Of a DNA stretch of 64,000 nucleotides, positions 12,663-23,689 are shown in pieces. Source of the DNA: Agriotes lineatus (taxonomy: Eukaryota > Arthropoda > Insecta > Coleoptera > Elateridae). The stretch is taken from the NCBI GenBank assembly GCA_940337035.1, contig CALNHX010005858.1:1-64000 (forward strand). Reading direction: 5' to 3'. The notes beneath the pieces were generated by a model, which saw only the letters and a program-made list of their open reading frames with translations, had not been told where the DNA came from and made no database searches. The first letter of the stretch is position 1, and each line of letters starts with the position of its first letter. A program made the position numbers and the translations under genes.

Positions 12663-12817
12663 CCACGAGGCGACTGAATTATCAAAAATACTTCTGCTTT
12701 CTCACGAAACGGGTTGCTTAGAAACATCACGAGCCGAAGGGCGAGTGGTGTTTCTACAAAGCAATCCGTTGAGTTTGTAAGCAAAAGTATTTGATAATTC
12801 TTAAAGTCGTCGAGTGA
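12663..12817. repeat. Palindromic MITE-like hairpin
   Basis: Arms beginning ccacgaggcgac and ending gtcgtcgagtg are inverted copies. They enclose atcaaaaatacttctgcttt against gcaaaagtatttgataatt, and the centre is gagccgaagggcgag. The centre matches that of the hairpin at 922-1050. No flanking duplication could be fixed. Confidence 0.65.
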
Positions 12818-13176
12818 GTATTTGATTAAATTATACCATGAATATCAATAAGGGAATTACACTAAAAATGTATTTTTCGACGACTGACATCGAAATTAGA
12901 TTTTTCTCACTGTCATTTGACAACAGAAAGTTGACATTTGCCGCTGAGCGTGCGTTTTCATCACTTTGCTGCTCGCCGAGCGTTTTGGGTTTCCGTGTGA
13001 ACAAAATAGGTAGCCACGTTCGAATGTTTCCTTGAAAATGCCCATCATTTGTTGAAATAATCGCGTCACATGTCATAGACTGCGCGAGTAATGTTAACTT
13101 GATTGTCATTTAATTTTTGCGATAAAATGAAATCTGACATTTTCCTTTAATAATATGCTCAGTCATCGAAAAAATA

Positions 13177-13305
13177 GTATGTATGTTCCGAGCTAAAAGT
13201 GCGCTTGCCGCTTTTGCATGATTGCTGGTTTCGACTTCGTCTCAACCAGCAATATTCATGCGCAAGCGGCAAGAATGCACTTTCAGCTCTTAACATACAA
13301 TATAC
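13177..13305. repeat. Palindromic repeat, second family
   Basis: Two arms of about 55 bp (including gcttgccgcttttgcatgat against atgcgcaagcggcaag) surround the loop tcgacttcgtctc at 13231-13243. The loop resembles gcgacttcgtc in the hairpin at 51470-51572, suggesting a shared type. Confidence 0.65.
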
Positions 13306-14096
13306 AATTAATGCGTATCCTAAAAAATTTGTTGGAAATGGCATGACATTGACAGCTGACAGCTCAAAATTGAAAACACCAAAACGATAACACCACAGTG
13401 TTTTCACTTATTAATACGTGGCCTGAATAGGGATTTTGTGCATTATGAATGGTATAATCACATATAATCTCATAAGAGCATTAATTCTTTCTGGAAATTT
13501 TTTCGTATTAATTTGGACGTTGTTGAAATGCACGAAAAGTAAAAAATTATTTCCGGATATGAATTAATGCTCGAATGCAGATTCGGTAAGAAAATCGTAA
13601 CGACACAAACCCTCACAGTTAGGTTGGTCTACCTATAGGATAGTATCTATTACTAATAAAATTGTGGCTTTCGATAGCCTAAATCTGTCTATAAATTCCA
13701 TATCATCCCACATTTCCAAATGAATTCTATTACACGAAATACTTTTGGTCTACGAGACATTTCAATAATACGTAGTATATTTCATTACGAGTCTGGAAAA
13801 ATCCATTTCTGGGTGTATAATGATTATAATGAACGATATTTTTTATTATACTTATCTAAAAACAACGTAGGAAAGGTATTTTCAAAGTAATAATAATACA
13901 TCGTAAAAACAGTACCAAACATGATTAACATTTCAATAGCAACGATTTATTTCTTATTAATTTAGGGCACGGAAAAAAAGCGGACATCGGGAAAAGTTCT
14001 GAAAAAGCCACATTTACGTCATTGCAAAAACAGATGAAAACAAGGTGTTTTCAGAGAAGTAAAATGAAAAACTTATTACATCTTCATCATCAGTTA

Positions 14097-14367
14097 GAGT
14101 CCGCCCAACCTAAGATAGGGACAGGCACGTCATCATTGCCAGGGTGCGCAGTGGTTTGGCGATTATCCCGATGGGCAATGGTTACTTAGCAACGGCACGT
14201 TTTTAAATACGCGTCCTGTTACCAGGGGGTTTAGTAGTTGATAGGATACGCGATGAGTTCACTTGTATCCGTGTACGCCACTGCCAATTCTTGAGGCGCG
14301 TGACGTAACAAAAATCCGCGCAGCCGAACTGTGACGTGCCTGTCCCTATCTTATGTTGAGAGGACTC
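14097..14367. mobile_element. MITE with TA target duplication
   Basis: 271 bp flanked by TA on both sides. The termini are inverted copies over about 38 bp; both contain agatagggacaggcacgtca in opposite orientation. The interior is GC-richer than its surroundings and has no reading frame. Probably Tc1/mariner-derived and non-autonomous. Confidence 0.8.
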
Positions 14368-14651
14368 TAAGAGATCATCAAATATCTAAAATATATTATC
14401 CATATCAAATAAATATAAATTTCCACAAAAATAAACACTTTTAATGATGATGTGAGGTTACGACATCGCTGTTTTACTGCACACATAAGCATTAAACTTT
14501 AGTATTAATGGTTTAAACGATACCCTAGCTTGGTTTAAATTTACTTAAGATTGTAATACGCTATTGGTAGCTAATCTACAGTTTAAACTCTACTGTGTGG
14601 TTTAAACTATGATTGTAATACCGGCCCTAAATACCTTCAGATAAATTCTTT

Positions 14652-14772
14652 AACCTAACCTCAGAAAATAGCTAACAAACATGTTTGGCTAATTATAAGA
14701 TTACTGTAAACGGAAGTTGTGTCAGTGTATCACACCACATTTGTTTTGACGAGTTAATTGTAAATTATTTGC
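14652..14772 (+). repeat. 121-bp direct repeat, right copy
   Basis: Partner of 12429-12549. It ends 14 bp before the acceptor that opens the exon at 14787, so it is probably the original copy within the intron and the left copy a duplicate. Confidence 0.75.
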
Positions 14773-14786
14773 GTTGTACTTCTCAG

Positions 14787-14840
14787 GTTCTGACATTCAA
14801 TGATTCTGAAGAAGTAAACCCTTCACAGCCGGCTGATTAA
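14787..14840 (+). pseudogene. Linker exon interrupted by a stop
   Basis: After acceptor cttctcag the phase-0 frame reads VLTFNDSEEVNPSQPAD and then TAA (14838-14840). The duplicate at 14984-15010 shows that the exon once continued TTTCAG into a gtatgt donor. About 16 bp containing the end of the exon and the donor are missing here. This copy can no longer splice as before. Confidence 0.55.
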
Positions 14841-14896
14841 CGATGAATTACATGAACAGTTGTTATTTATTTTTTGTTTTGTTTCTTCTATTATAG

Positions 14897-15010
14897 CGAC
14901 ATTTTGAAGATTACGTAAGAAATACACAAAACCGTGAGCTATTGCAGGATCTGCCAGAAGATACACTTGCTTTCATGGATGTTAACCCTTCACAGCCGAC
15001 TGATTTTCAG
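14897..15010 (+). CDS. Linker exon before Rep, duplicated
   Basis: Phase-0 exon of 38 codons between acceptor ctattatag and donor gtatgttg. It starts RHFEDYVRN and contains LLQDLPEDTLAFMDV, matching the first codons of the Rep exon at 15081 (RHFEDCELLQDLAEDTLGFMDV), and then switches to NPSQPTDFQ, matching the exon at 14787. It therefore arose by tandem duplication of a unit of about 165 bp (14817-14983 and 14984-15146). It splices in frame into the Rep exon. Confidence 0.6.
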
Positions 15011-15080
15011 GTATGTTGATCAACGATTAACTACACCAACAATAATTACTTAATGCAACAATTTGTTTCTTTTATTATAG

Positions 15081-18000
15081 CGTCATTTTGAAGATTGTGA
15101 GCTATTGCAGGATCTGGCAGAAGATACACTTGGTTTCATGGACGTACAGTGCAAGCATTGCGGGGCCTTACATTTTGCAGCAGAGGTAAGGGGTCGTCGC
15201 AGGGAAGAATTCAACGACTGCTGTAATTTTGGCAATGTGAAGCTCCCAGACCTGCAGTTATATCCCAAACAACTGGAACATCTTTTGAATGGAACTGATT
15301 CTCGCTCAAACAATTTTCGCAAGTACATTAGGAATTACAACAGCAGTTTGGCTATGGCATCAATGGGTGCAAATATAGTTGCTCCTCGTGGAAATGGTCC
15401 ATACTGTTTTAAAATACATGGTCAAATATACCACAGAGTTGGTCCGTTGTACCCTGATGTCGGTAATAAACCTGCATACGGGCAAATATATATATTAGAT
15501 TCTGAAATGGCGACTACTGAAAGGTTAAGTAATTCAACAAATTCTGGTTGCATTGCATCAATAATGTGTCAGTTAGGTGATATTTTATCTAATATAAATC
15601 CATACGTTGCTTCATTGCGTATGATGAAAGAAGTAATCGAGGAAGAAGAAAGACTAGCTCTCCTAGAAAATAGATCAACTCCATCAGTCAGAATGTTTTT
15701 TGATGTATCAAAAACAATGGACCAAAGGCGATATAATGCACCAACTGCTGTTAATGAAATTGCTGCTGTATTCGTAGGTGAAGATGGTGAGGTACCGTTG
15801 ACACGCAGTTTTACAGTTTTTGCAAGGGGGGGTGGTCTTCGACAAGTTTCTTACTTGGATAAAAGTTGTGATCCATTGACGTACCCTCTATTATTTCCTG
15901 GAGGTGATTTCGGATGGCATTTAGACCTCTGCAAGCAGGGATCTCTTAGAAAAAGGACTCGAGTTACGCAAAAAGAGTATTACTCATATCGATTAGCAGT
16001 TCGGGAAAGGTTTTCGGCAATTCACCATTCAGGAAAACTGTTTCAACAATATGTTGTTGATTCATATGTGAAACTGGAACAGAATCGGTTGAATTATGAA
16101 AGAACTCATCAAAAGGAGTTACGTGCAGACACCTATCAAACGTTGATGGACTACATTGGCAATGCGGCAGCAAATCAAAATGCTAAAGTTGGTCGACGTG
16201 TAATACTACCATCTTCCTATGCTGGTGGCCCTCGTGCAATGCAGCAAGGTTACCAAGATGCTATGGCAATAGTAGCAAAGTATGGTAAACCCGACATTTT
16301 TTTAACTTTCACATGCAATCCAATGTGGTCCGAAATACAAACACAATTAGCACCAAATGAAACTGCATCTGATAGACCCGATATAGTTGCACGCGTATTT
16401 AAATTGAAACTTGACCGGCTCAAACAAAAAATACTACACAATCATCTTCTTGGACGTGTACTTGCTTATGTTTGTGTAACAGAATTTCAAAAGAGGGGAT
16501 TACCACATTGTCACATGCTTTTAATTCTTGCAGGTATTTATAAAGATAATCTTCAAAACTTTGAATAATTACAAAAATTACATTTTAGTAGACGACAAGT
16601 TACGAACTGCAGAAGACGTAGATAGAATTGTAACAGCTGAGATTCCAAACCCATTTGAAGATAAGCGACTGTTTGAGATAGTCAAGAAGTGCATGGTCCA
16701 TGGCCCTTGTGGTACTTTAAATCCTGCTTCTCCATGTATGCAAGATGGTGTATGCACAAAGGGATATCCAAAAAGTGTTTGTGAAGAAACCAAAATTGAA
16801 GTGGATGGTTATCCTCAGTATAAGAGACGTGCCAATGGAAATACTTTGCAGGTATATTAATATTTATGTGAATAGTATTTACTACCTCTTACATTCAATT
16901 TCATTAGGTTTGTAGGAATTTTTTTAGGTTTATTAGGCTACAGATAATTATATTGCATTGCTTTCATTAATTTGTGTGTCAAACATGGAGTGCTCACATC
17001 ACAATGTAAACATTTTGTGGTTATTATATGTCTTACAAATTTACTACTGTAATCGAAATTGTAGCTCCAATAATAACAAACTTAGCAATCCGATGTTGAT
17101 CCATTGATGCTTTAAGTGGGGTTGGATTTAATAAATGTTATTAAACTTAGCAATAGTGCACAATTAACTTTGAACACCATGTATATACAAAAGAAACAGG
17201 ACTTACGATAACCACAAAATGTTTAAATTATGATAATATCATAATTATGATTTATATCGGCATCATATATTGTCAAATTCTGCTGTTACCAATAATTGCA
17301 ACATAATGCCAATATAGCTGGTATAATAATCAGTAGGTAGCGGTCAATCCATAATCACAGAGAATATTAACTTTTTGTATGGGGAATTGAAATTCTTTTG
17401 ACACAAAATGTCTGTAGCATTATAGTAAAATTTATGCTTTATGTTGTGACATTAGTTTTATTTGTTTTTAGATAAAAGACCACATAATTGATAACAGATG
17501 GATTGTTCCTTATAATCGGTATCTATCCTTAAAATATAATGCTCACATAAACGTTGAAGTCTGCTCCAGTGTAAAAAGTGTAAAATATCTGTATAAATAT
17601 GTTTATAAGGGGCATGATCGTGCTGCTTTAAAATTAAAGCAAACAAGCGAAGAAGGTGGGGGAACAAGCAGTGAAATTCATTATGATGAAATAACTGCAC
17701 ATTTAGACGCACGCTATGTAAGCGCTCCAGAGGCATCGTGGAGAATTTTTGGATTCGATATGCAAAATCGCTCGCACACCATTTATCGTCTTGCTGTACA
17801 CCTTCCTAATCATCAAAATATATGCTTTGTTGAGGGTAATGTTCAAGATGCAGTAGATCGAGCGCATTCAAAAAATTCCACTCTGACAGCATGGTTTAAG
17901 TTAAATAAATTATGTGAAGAAATATTCCAAAATGGTTACCAACCTGAAGATAATATGATTGATTCGCGTACTTTGTATTACCGGGAAATTCCAGAACATT

Positions 18001-20076
18001 TTGTTTTCAATAAAGCTACCACCACCTGGAATAGACGCAAACGATTTGCTAAGGAAATCGGTAGAATGTATACTGTTGGGCCCCAGGATGTTGAAAGATA
18101 CCATATGCGATTATTGTTACTACACGTAAAAGGAGCTACATCATTTGATGATTTGAAAACCATTAATGGCCAAGTTCACGATACATTCCTTGAAGCTGCC
18201 AAAGAAGCCGGTTTATTACTTGATGATCGAGAATATGCACGATGTTTAGCTGAAGTTGTAAATTTTCAGCTTCCATCACAACTGAGGAATGTATTTGCAA
18301 CATTACTTTTATTTTGCAACGTATCAAATGCTTTACAATTGTGGCAAGAATTTAAAGCTGCATTATCTGAAGATTTCCGCAGAAGTTTGTCTATAGAAGA
18401 ATCAGAGGCTACCGCTTACTATGCCATCGATGATTCAATGAAAGTTTGTGGTCGAAAACTTTCGGATTTTATACCACTTCCACAAATTCAGCCACACATT
18501 GCCGTCGTTGACAATTCTCAAAACCACCAAGCTGAAGGGGAAAGTATGTACAGAACCCTGAATCCCAGTCAAAAAGCTGCCTGTGATGAAATAGTCCATC
18601 TCTTAGAACAATCATCACGATCAGCAAAATGTATTTTTATCGATGGACCAGGGGGATCAGGCAAAACGTATTTATATACAACTATAAATCACATATGTAA
18701 AGGTAGAGGTGTAGCTGTTTTAAATGTAGCCTGGTCTGGTATTGCCGCTACATTACTGCTTGATGGACGTACAGTTCACAATCGATTTAAACTTCCTGTA
18801 CCAATTAACAAAACGTCATTTCTATCTACAATGAAAATGAACACTCCCGCAGCAAGCATATTACAAAGTAGTACAGTTATTATTTGGGATGAAGCTCCGA
18901 TGGCACCAAAATATGCGTTAGAAGCTGTAAACATTTTGCTCAAGGACATTATGGGTAATAATGAAGTTTTTGGAGGAAAATTGATGATTTTGGGTGGCGA
19001 CTTTCGCCAAGTACTTCCTGTTGTCTATCGTGGAACAAGGTCAGATTGTATTGATGCATGTTTAAAGAAATCGTCATTATGGGCACATTTTAAAGTCATA
19101 AAGCTAATAACAAATATGAGGGCAGCAGGAGAAGACATGTGGTCAACATTACTTTTAGATATAGGTAAGTTGTTATTTTACTACAGGTGGCATGAATAAT
19201 TATTAAACAAAGGAAAATAAATACCTAGGCTTTTTTAAATTTGAAATTATTTTTAAATTAAAAACAATTATGTATTTTATGTTAGGCGCCAAAAGTAAAT
19301 CTGTTTACGTTTACAAATTTATTATTATAGGTGATGGTAAAATACAAACTGATAAAGATGAAAAAATTCCAATACCGCAGCAGTGTATTAGTACTGGCAA
19401 TTTAATTGAGGACGTATATGGTAAAGAGATTCTTCCAGACAATGCAGATAGTCTTTGTGACAAAGTGATTTTGACGCCGAAAAACATTGACTCGCTCGAC
19501 ATTAACAACAAAGTACTCAAATTACTTACGGGAGAAGAACAAATTTACACGAGCATTGATGAAGCTGAGTGTGAAGAATCAGAAGTGATCCAGTTTCCCA
19601 CAGAGTTTTTACACTCATTGACACCATCGGGTATGCCCCCTCACGAACTGCGGTTAAAAATTGGTGCAATTGTTATGCTGTTGAGAAATTTAGATATAAA
19701 GAAGGGATTATGCAATGGGACTAGGTTAATTGTACAACATATGGGCAGGTATATTCTTGGATGCTCAGTTGCATGTGGGGCAAACAAAGGAAAGTATGTA
19801 CTGATTCCACGTATCACTTTATGCCCATCTGATACCAATTTGCCATTTGTATTGAAGCGTAAACAATTTCCTATTAGACTTTCTTTTGCAATGACAATAA
19901 ATAAAAGTCAGGGGCAAACGTTCACTAAAGTTGGTTTGTATCTAAATACTCCTGTATTTTCACATGGGCAATTATATGTTGCTTTTTCTCGAGTAAAAAC
20001 TATGAACGGATTGAAAGTAGCAATAAAAGGTGGTGAACGGCATACAAAAAATATTGTTTACAAAGAAATTCTTTAA
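15081..20076 (+). CDS. Helitron Rep-helicase, four exons
   Basis: Exons 15081-16533, 16589-16851, 17472-19164 and 19331-20076 join with matching phases (1, 0, 1) into 1,385 codons including the stop, with no internal stop. Order: N-terminal C-x2-C motif CKHCGALHF after ATG 15138; the HUH rolling-circle Rep signature GLPHCHMLL at the end of exon 1; the tyrosine motif KYLYKYVYKGHD in exon 3; then a Pif1-like superfamily 1 helicase with Walker A GPGGSGKTYL, Walker B IIWDEAPMAP, LGGDFRQVLP, NMRA, and motif VI SFAMTINKSQGQTF with YVAFSRVKT. Rep nicks and joins element DNA and the helicase unwinds it during Helitron transposition. Introns are 55, 620 and 166 bp. No RPA, OTU or endonuclease domain follows. 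No Helitron 3' hairpin with CTRR could be fixed. The intact frame implies recent activity or selection. The family call is very firm. Confidence 0.95.
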
Positions 20077-20829
20077 AACAAGATGGTAACTCCGAAAAGG
20101 GATAAATGTAATCCAGGACGTAGAAGGAGAAAGAACAATGGAGCAACTGTTTCGAGAAGGGGTACACAGACACGATTTACAAGAAAGGACGTGGAAATTC
20201 TTTTTAACAGCATCATTGAGAAAATACCTTTGCTGACACGTATGTTACTCGTTCAATGATGAAGATGAAACCTTCTAATGTTTTCTTTCACAGAAACACG
20301 TACTCCCAATTTACTAATAACAATAAAGAGGGAAAAATACATTTGATGCAGAATCACAATTAGTTTTTTCAGGTACTTACTGTCACAGTTTCTTTACAAG
20401 TTTAATTGCTTTTGTTTTAAGATACAAGAACAGTTGGCGATCACAAATTCCGGCGATAACAACTTATTTGTGGAAGAGATTAAATGAAATAAAGAGATAC
20501 GGGAGGGGACTATGTTACCAAAATTAATTACATTTTTCAAGGAATGTATAGGACCAGAAATAATTTTAAACAGACAAAGGAGAGTTGATACGCCATTTTC
20601 CCAGCATATATGCAAAATTATTTAATTATTATTGTTTTAGTAGTGCGAGGATATGCATATCAACCAAACTCAAATCTGCACAAGAGAGGAAGAGGACGAC
20701 CAAAAACAAGTTGGCAAGAGAAAATCCAAAAGCACTTGGGTCCAGGGTGAACAAATGTTGCAAAAGCCTGAGTAACATGGAATCACCAAGGGAAGTTATT
20801 CATTTTATGTTACTATTGCTGTAGTCGTA
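20077..20829. other. Helitron 3' flank with retroelement tail relic
   Basis: No gene. I searched by eye for a short hairpin followed by CTRR that would mark the Helitron 3' end and found none convincing. At 20688-20752 one frame reads GRGRPKTSWQEKI, a motif common near the C-terminus of LINE polyproteins. A related copy in the same orientation lies at 25866-25925. Confidence 0.4.
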
Positions 20830-20942
20830 GTATTTATAATATTTTCTGATGACATTACTCGTGTAACACTCTCATTCCCAACCGTGAGGAGAATCATATT
20901 TTAGGTTACAAAAATTGTCAGAGAAAGAACACATTTTCTCTC

Positions 20943-22350
20943 ATAGTCCAGTTACATTAGACGGAAAACCGCAGCATTTGGCGAAAAAATCCAAGTGAGC
21001 TGAAATTTTGCATACACCTTTATTTTGACATTACAAACAATGTCTCAAAAGTCCCCATCGATATCGCGCTTGCGTTTTGAGTTATTCAAGGTCAAAAGTC
21101 GCAGAAATAAGTTTTTTGCAAATATCTCGCTTTCTATGGGTCGTATGACTTTTTTAGTTATTACAAAAAATGAAGGCTAAGAAATTCTCTACAAAAAAGA
21201 TTATACAGGTTTTTGAGTGCAATTAACCGTTCAGTAAATAACACAGTGTTAAGTTTTGCAGACGGGTTTTACTTCCTTTTACAATAAAGGAAGTATTGGA
21301 TTCACCCCAAAAATTCTAAATTGAGTTTTCAACAGATCCTCACGTTTTAGAGTCCCCTGAACCCAAAAAACGTGTTTTTGCTCATTGGTCTGTGTGTCCG
21401 TCCATCCATCGGTCTGTCTGCCTGTGAACAGAATAACTCAAAAACGGAAAGAGGTACGGCGTTGAAACTTCATATATAAGTTTTGTGTACCTACTATCTA
21501 AATGGGACAGTAAGCCTTTTGAAGAAAATCGCATAACTGGAAGTATGATGTTTACTCTTGTTTCAAAAACGGTTCTATTTTTTTCAAACTATATTTTATT
21601 ACATTTTTAATGTGTATTGATGTGAGATTAGTGATTTTTCAGTTGAATACCTCTAAAATTCTACTTGAAAATCACTCATCTCAATCAATACACATTAAAA
21701 ATGTAATAAAAATGTAAAGTTTTAAAAAAATCGTTCGAGCCGTTTTTGAAACACAAGAGTAAACATCATACTTCCGGTTATACGATTTTCTTCAAAAGCT
21801 TGCTGTCACATTTAGATAGTACACAAAACTTATATATGAAGTTTCAATACCATACCTCTTTTTGTTGTTGAGATATTCTGTTCACAGACAGACACACACA
21901 CACAGCCAGACAGACCAATGAACAAAAACACGTTTTTTGGGTTCAGGGGACTCTAAAACGTGAGGATCTGTTGAAAACTCAATTTAGAATTTTTGGGGTG
22001 AATCCAATACTTCCGTTATCGTAAAAAGAAGTAAAACCCGTCTGCAAAACTTAACAGTGTGTTATTTACTGAATGGTCAGTTGTACTCAAAAAACCTGTA
22101 TAATTTTTTTTGTAGAGAATTTCCTAGCCTTCATTTTTTGTAATAACTAGAAAAGTCATACGACCCATAGAAAACGAGATATTTGCGAAAAACTTATTTT
22201 TGTGAACTTTGACCTTGAATAACTCAAAACGTAAGCGCGATATCGATGGGGACTTCTGAGACATTATTTGTAATGTCAAAATAAGGGTGTATGAAAAAAT
22301 TCAGCTTACTTGGATTTTTTGGCAGCCGTATCCTAATGTAACTGGACTAT
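20943..22350. mobile_element. 1.4-kb palindromic foldback element
   Basis: The first bases, atagtccagttacatta, are the exact inverse of the last bases ending at 22350. The arms, each about 690 bp, stay highly similar to a short centre near 21640-21665. It has no reading frame of note. A transcript would form a very long hairpin. The element lies inside the left arm of an older inverted-repeat element. No target duplication is evident. Confidence 0.85.
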
Positions 22351-22801
22351 CAAAGGACAATATGAAACAAAATTAAAATGTCTGTTGTCATGGTATTCGT
22401 AAAATGACACAGTTCAAAGACTGCTAAATATTACAGCATAATTTTGATTTACAGTAATGTTTTAGTTACAAAAATATGTTTTTTACGGTTCTGATCCTGG
22501 CCCTTGAAAAAATTGTATTCACACGGCAGGGCAGAACACCATTTTTTCCTCTGTGTATTTGTAGTGCTCGGCTTCGCCCTTGAGCTGCAAACTTAATTTG
22601 GGAAAAATTATGCTCTTCTCTTCCTTATAATGTATTATTTTTTCACATTGCCTTTGGTGACATTAAAAAAAGTGACTTTTTGATACTTTTCATAACTGGT
22701 CAAAATCATAGTGCTTTCACCTAAAAATTTCAGGTGGGAGCACCATTTTGCCTCAAAATTACATCATATTGTCATAAAATATATTAATTAGAACGACTGA
22801 A

Positions 22802-23522
22802 CGGCTACCACGCTAACACCTGTGGTAGTCGTTAACCCCTAAAACAAGGGAACTCTTCCTCATTTTCGACGGGCAAGGCTAGCCACCTACCCGGCCTAAG
22901 GGCAAAGAGGGCTCATAGAACCACTATGTGGTTAAAACAGGCCACTGGCCTATAATAAGAGGAAGAAGAAATTAATTATGAGCGGATGGCCCAGCGAGCA
23001 AATGCTCGCCTCTTAGGGGCCGGCCTGGTTCGATCCCGGCAGATACTATAGACGGATTTTAAAAATCGTACGCTCCCCGGCTACCACGCTAACACCTGTG
23101 GTAGTCGTTAACCCCTAAAACAAGGGAACTCTTCCTCATTTTCGACGGGCAAGGCTAGCCACCTACCCGGCCTAAGGGCAAAGAGGGCTCATAGAACCAC
23201 TTTGTGGTTAAAATAGGCCATTGGCCTATAATAAGAGGAAGAAGAAATTAATCATGAGCGGATGGCTCAGCGAGCAAATGCTCGCCTTCAGGTGGGCGGC
23301 CCGGGTTCTATTACCGGCGCAAACTATAGACAGATTTTAAAAATCGTACGCTCTCTGGCTACCATGCTATCATCTGTGGTAGTCGTTAACCCCTAATAAG
23401 GGAACTCTTCTTCACTTTCGACGGGCAAGGCTAGCCACCTACCCGGCCTAAGGGCAAAGAGGGCTCATAGAACCACTTTGTGGTTAAAACAGGCCACTGT
23501 CCTATATTAAGTGGTAGAAGAA
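22802..23522 (+). mobile_element. Tandem trimer of a tRNA-derived SINE
   Basis: Three head-to-tail copies about 277 bp apart (ggctaccacgct at 22803 and 23080; ggctaccatgct near 23356). The first copy lacks its head. The two full heads show Pol III promoter boxes: A box TGGCTCAGCGAG and B box GGTTCGATCCC, degraded in the last copy. Each copy ends with taagaggaagaagaa or similar. The set is flanked by one 7-bp duplication, gactgaa, at 22795-22801 and 23523-23529, so it went in as one unit or expanded afterwards. A diverged member lies on the minus strand at 38590-38925. Confidence 0.85.
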
Positions 23523-23689
23523 GACTGAAATACACTATTTCATATTTTTATAATTTGTATTGAAGACAGTTTTTATATAAGATTTGTATAGTTATAAAGG
23601 AAGACTCTATGTCGTGATGATTAGCATCTCTGGCTACTTACAGAACTAGAATCCTGAGTTCAAACAGAACTGGCCAAGCATTCTCAAAA

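Larger units (their letters stand above)
11276..14786. other. Presumed long intron with MITE insertions
   Basis: No exon was recognised here. The stretch holds two TA-flanked MITEs (11386-11619 and 14097-14367), two palindromic repeats (12663-12817 and 13177-13305), a repeat near 13463, and two copies of a 121-bp direct repeat. If the THAP exons belong to the Helitron gene this is one intron of about 3.5 kb enlarged by insertions. If not, it is intergenic. Confidence 0.5.
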
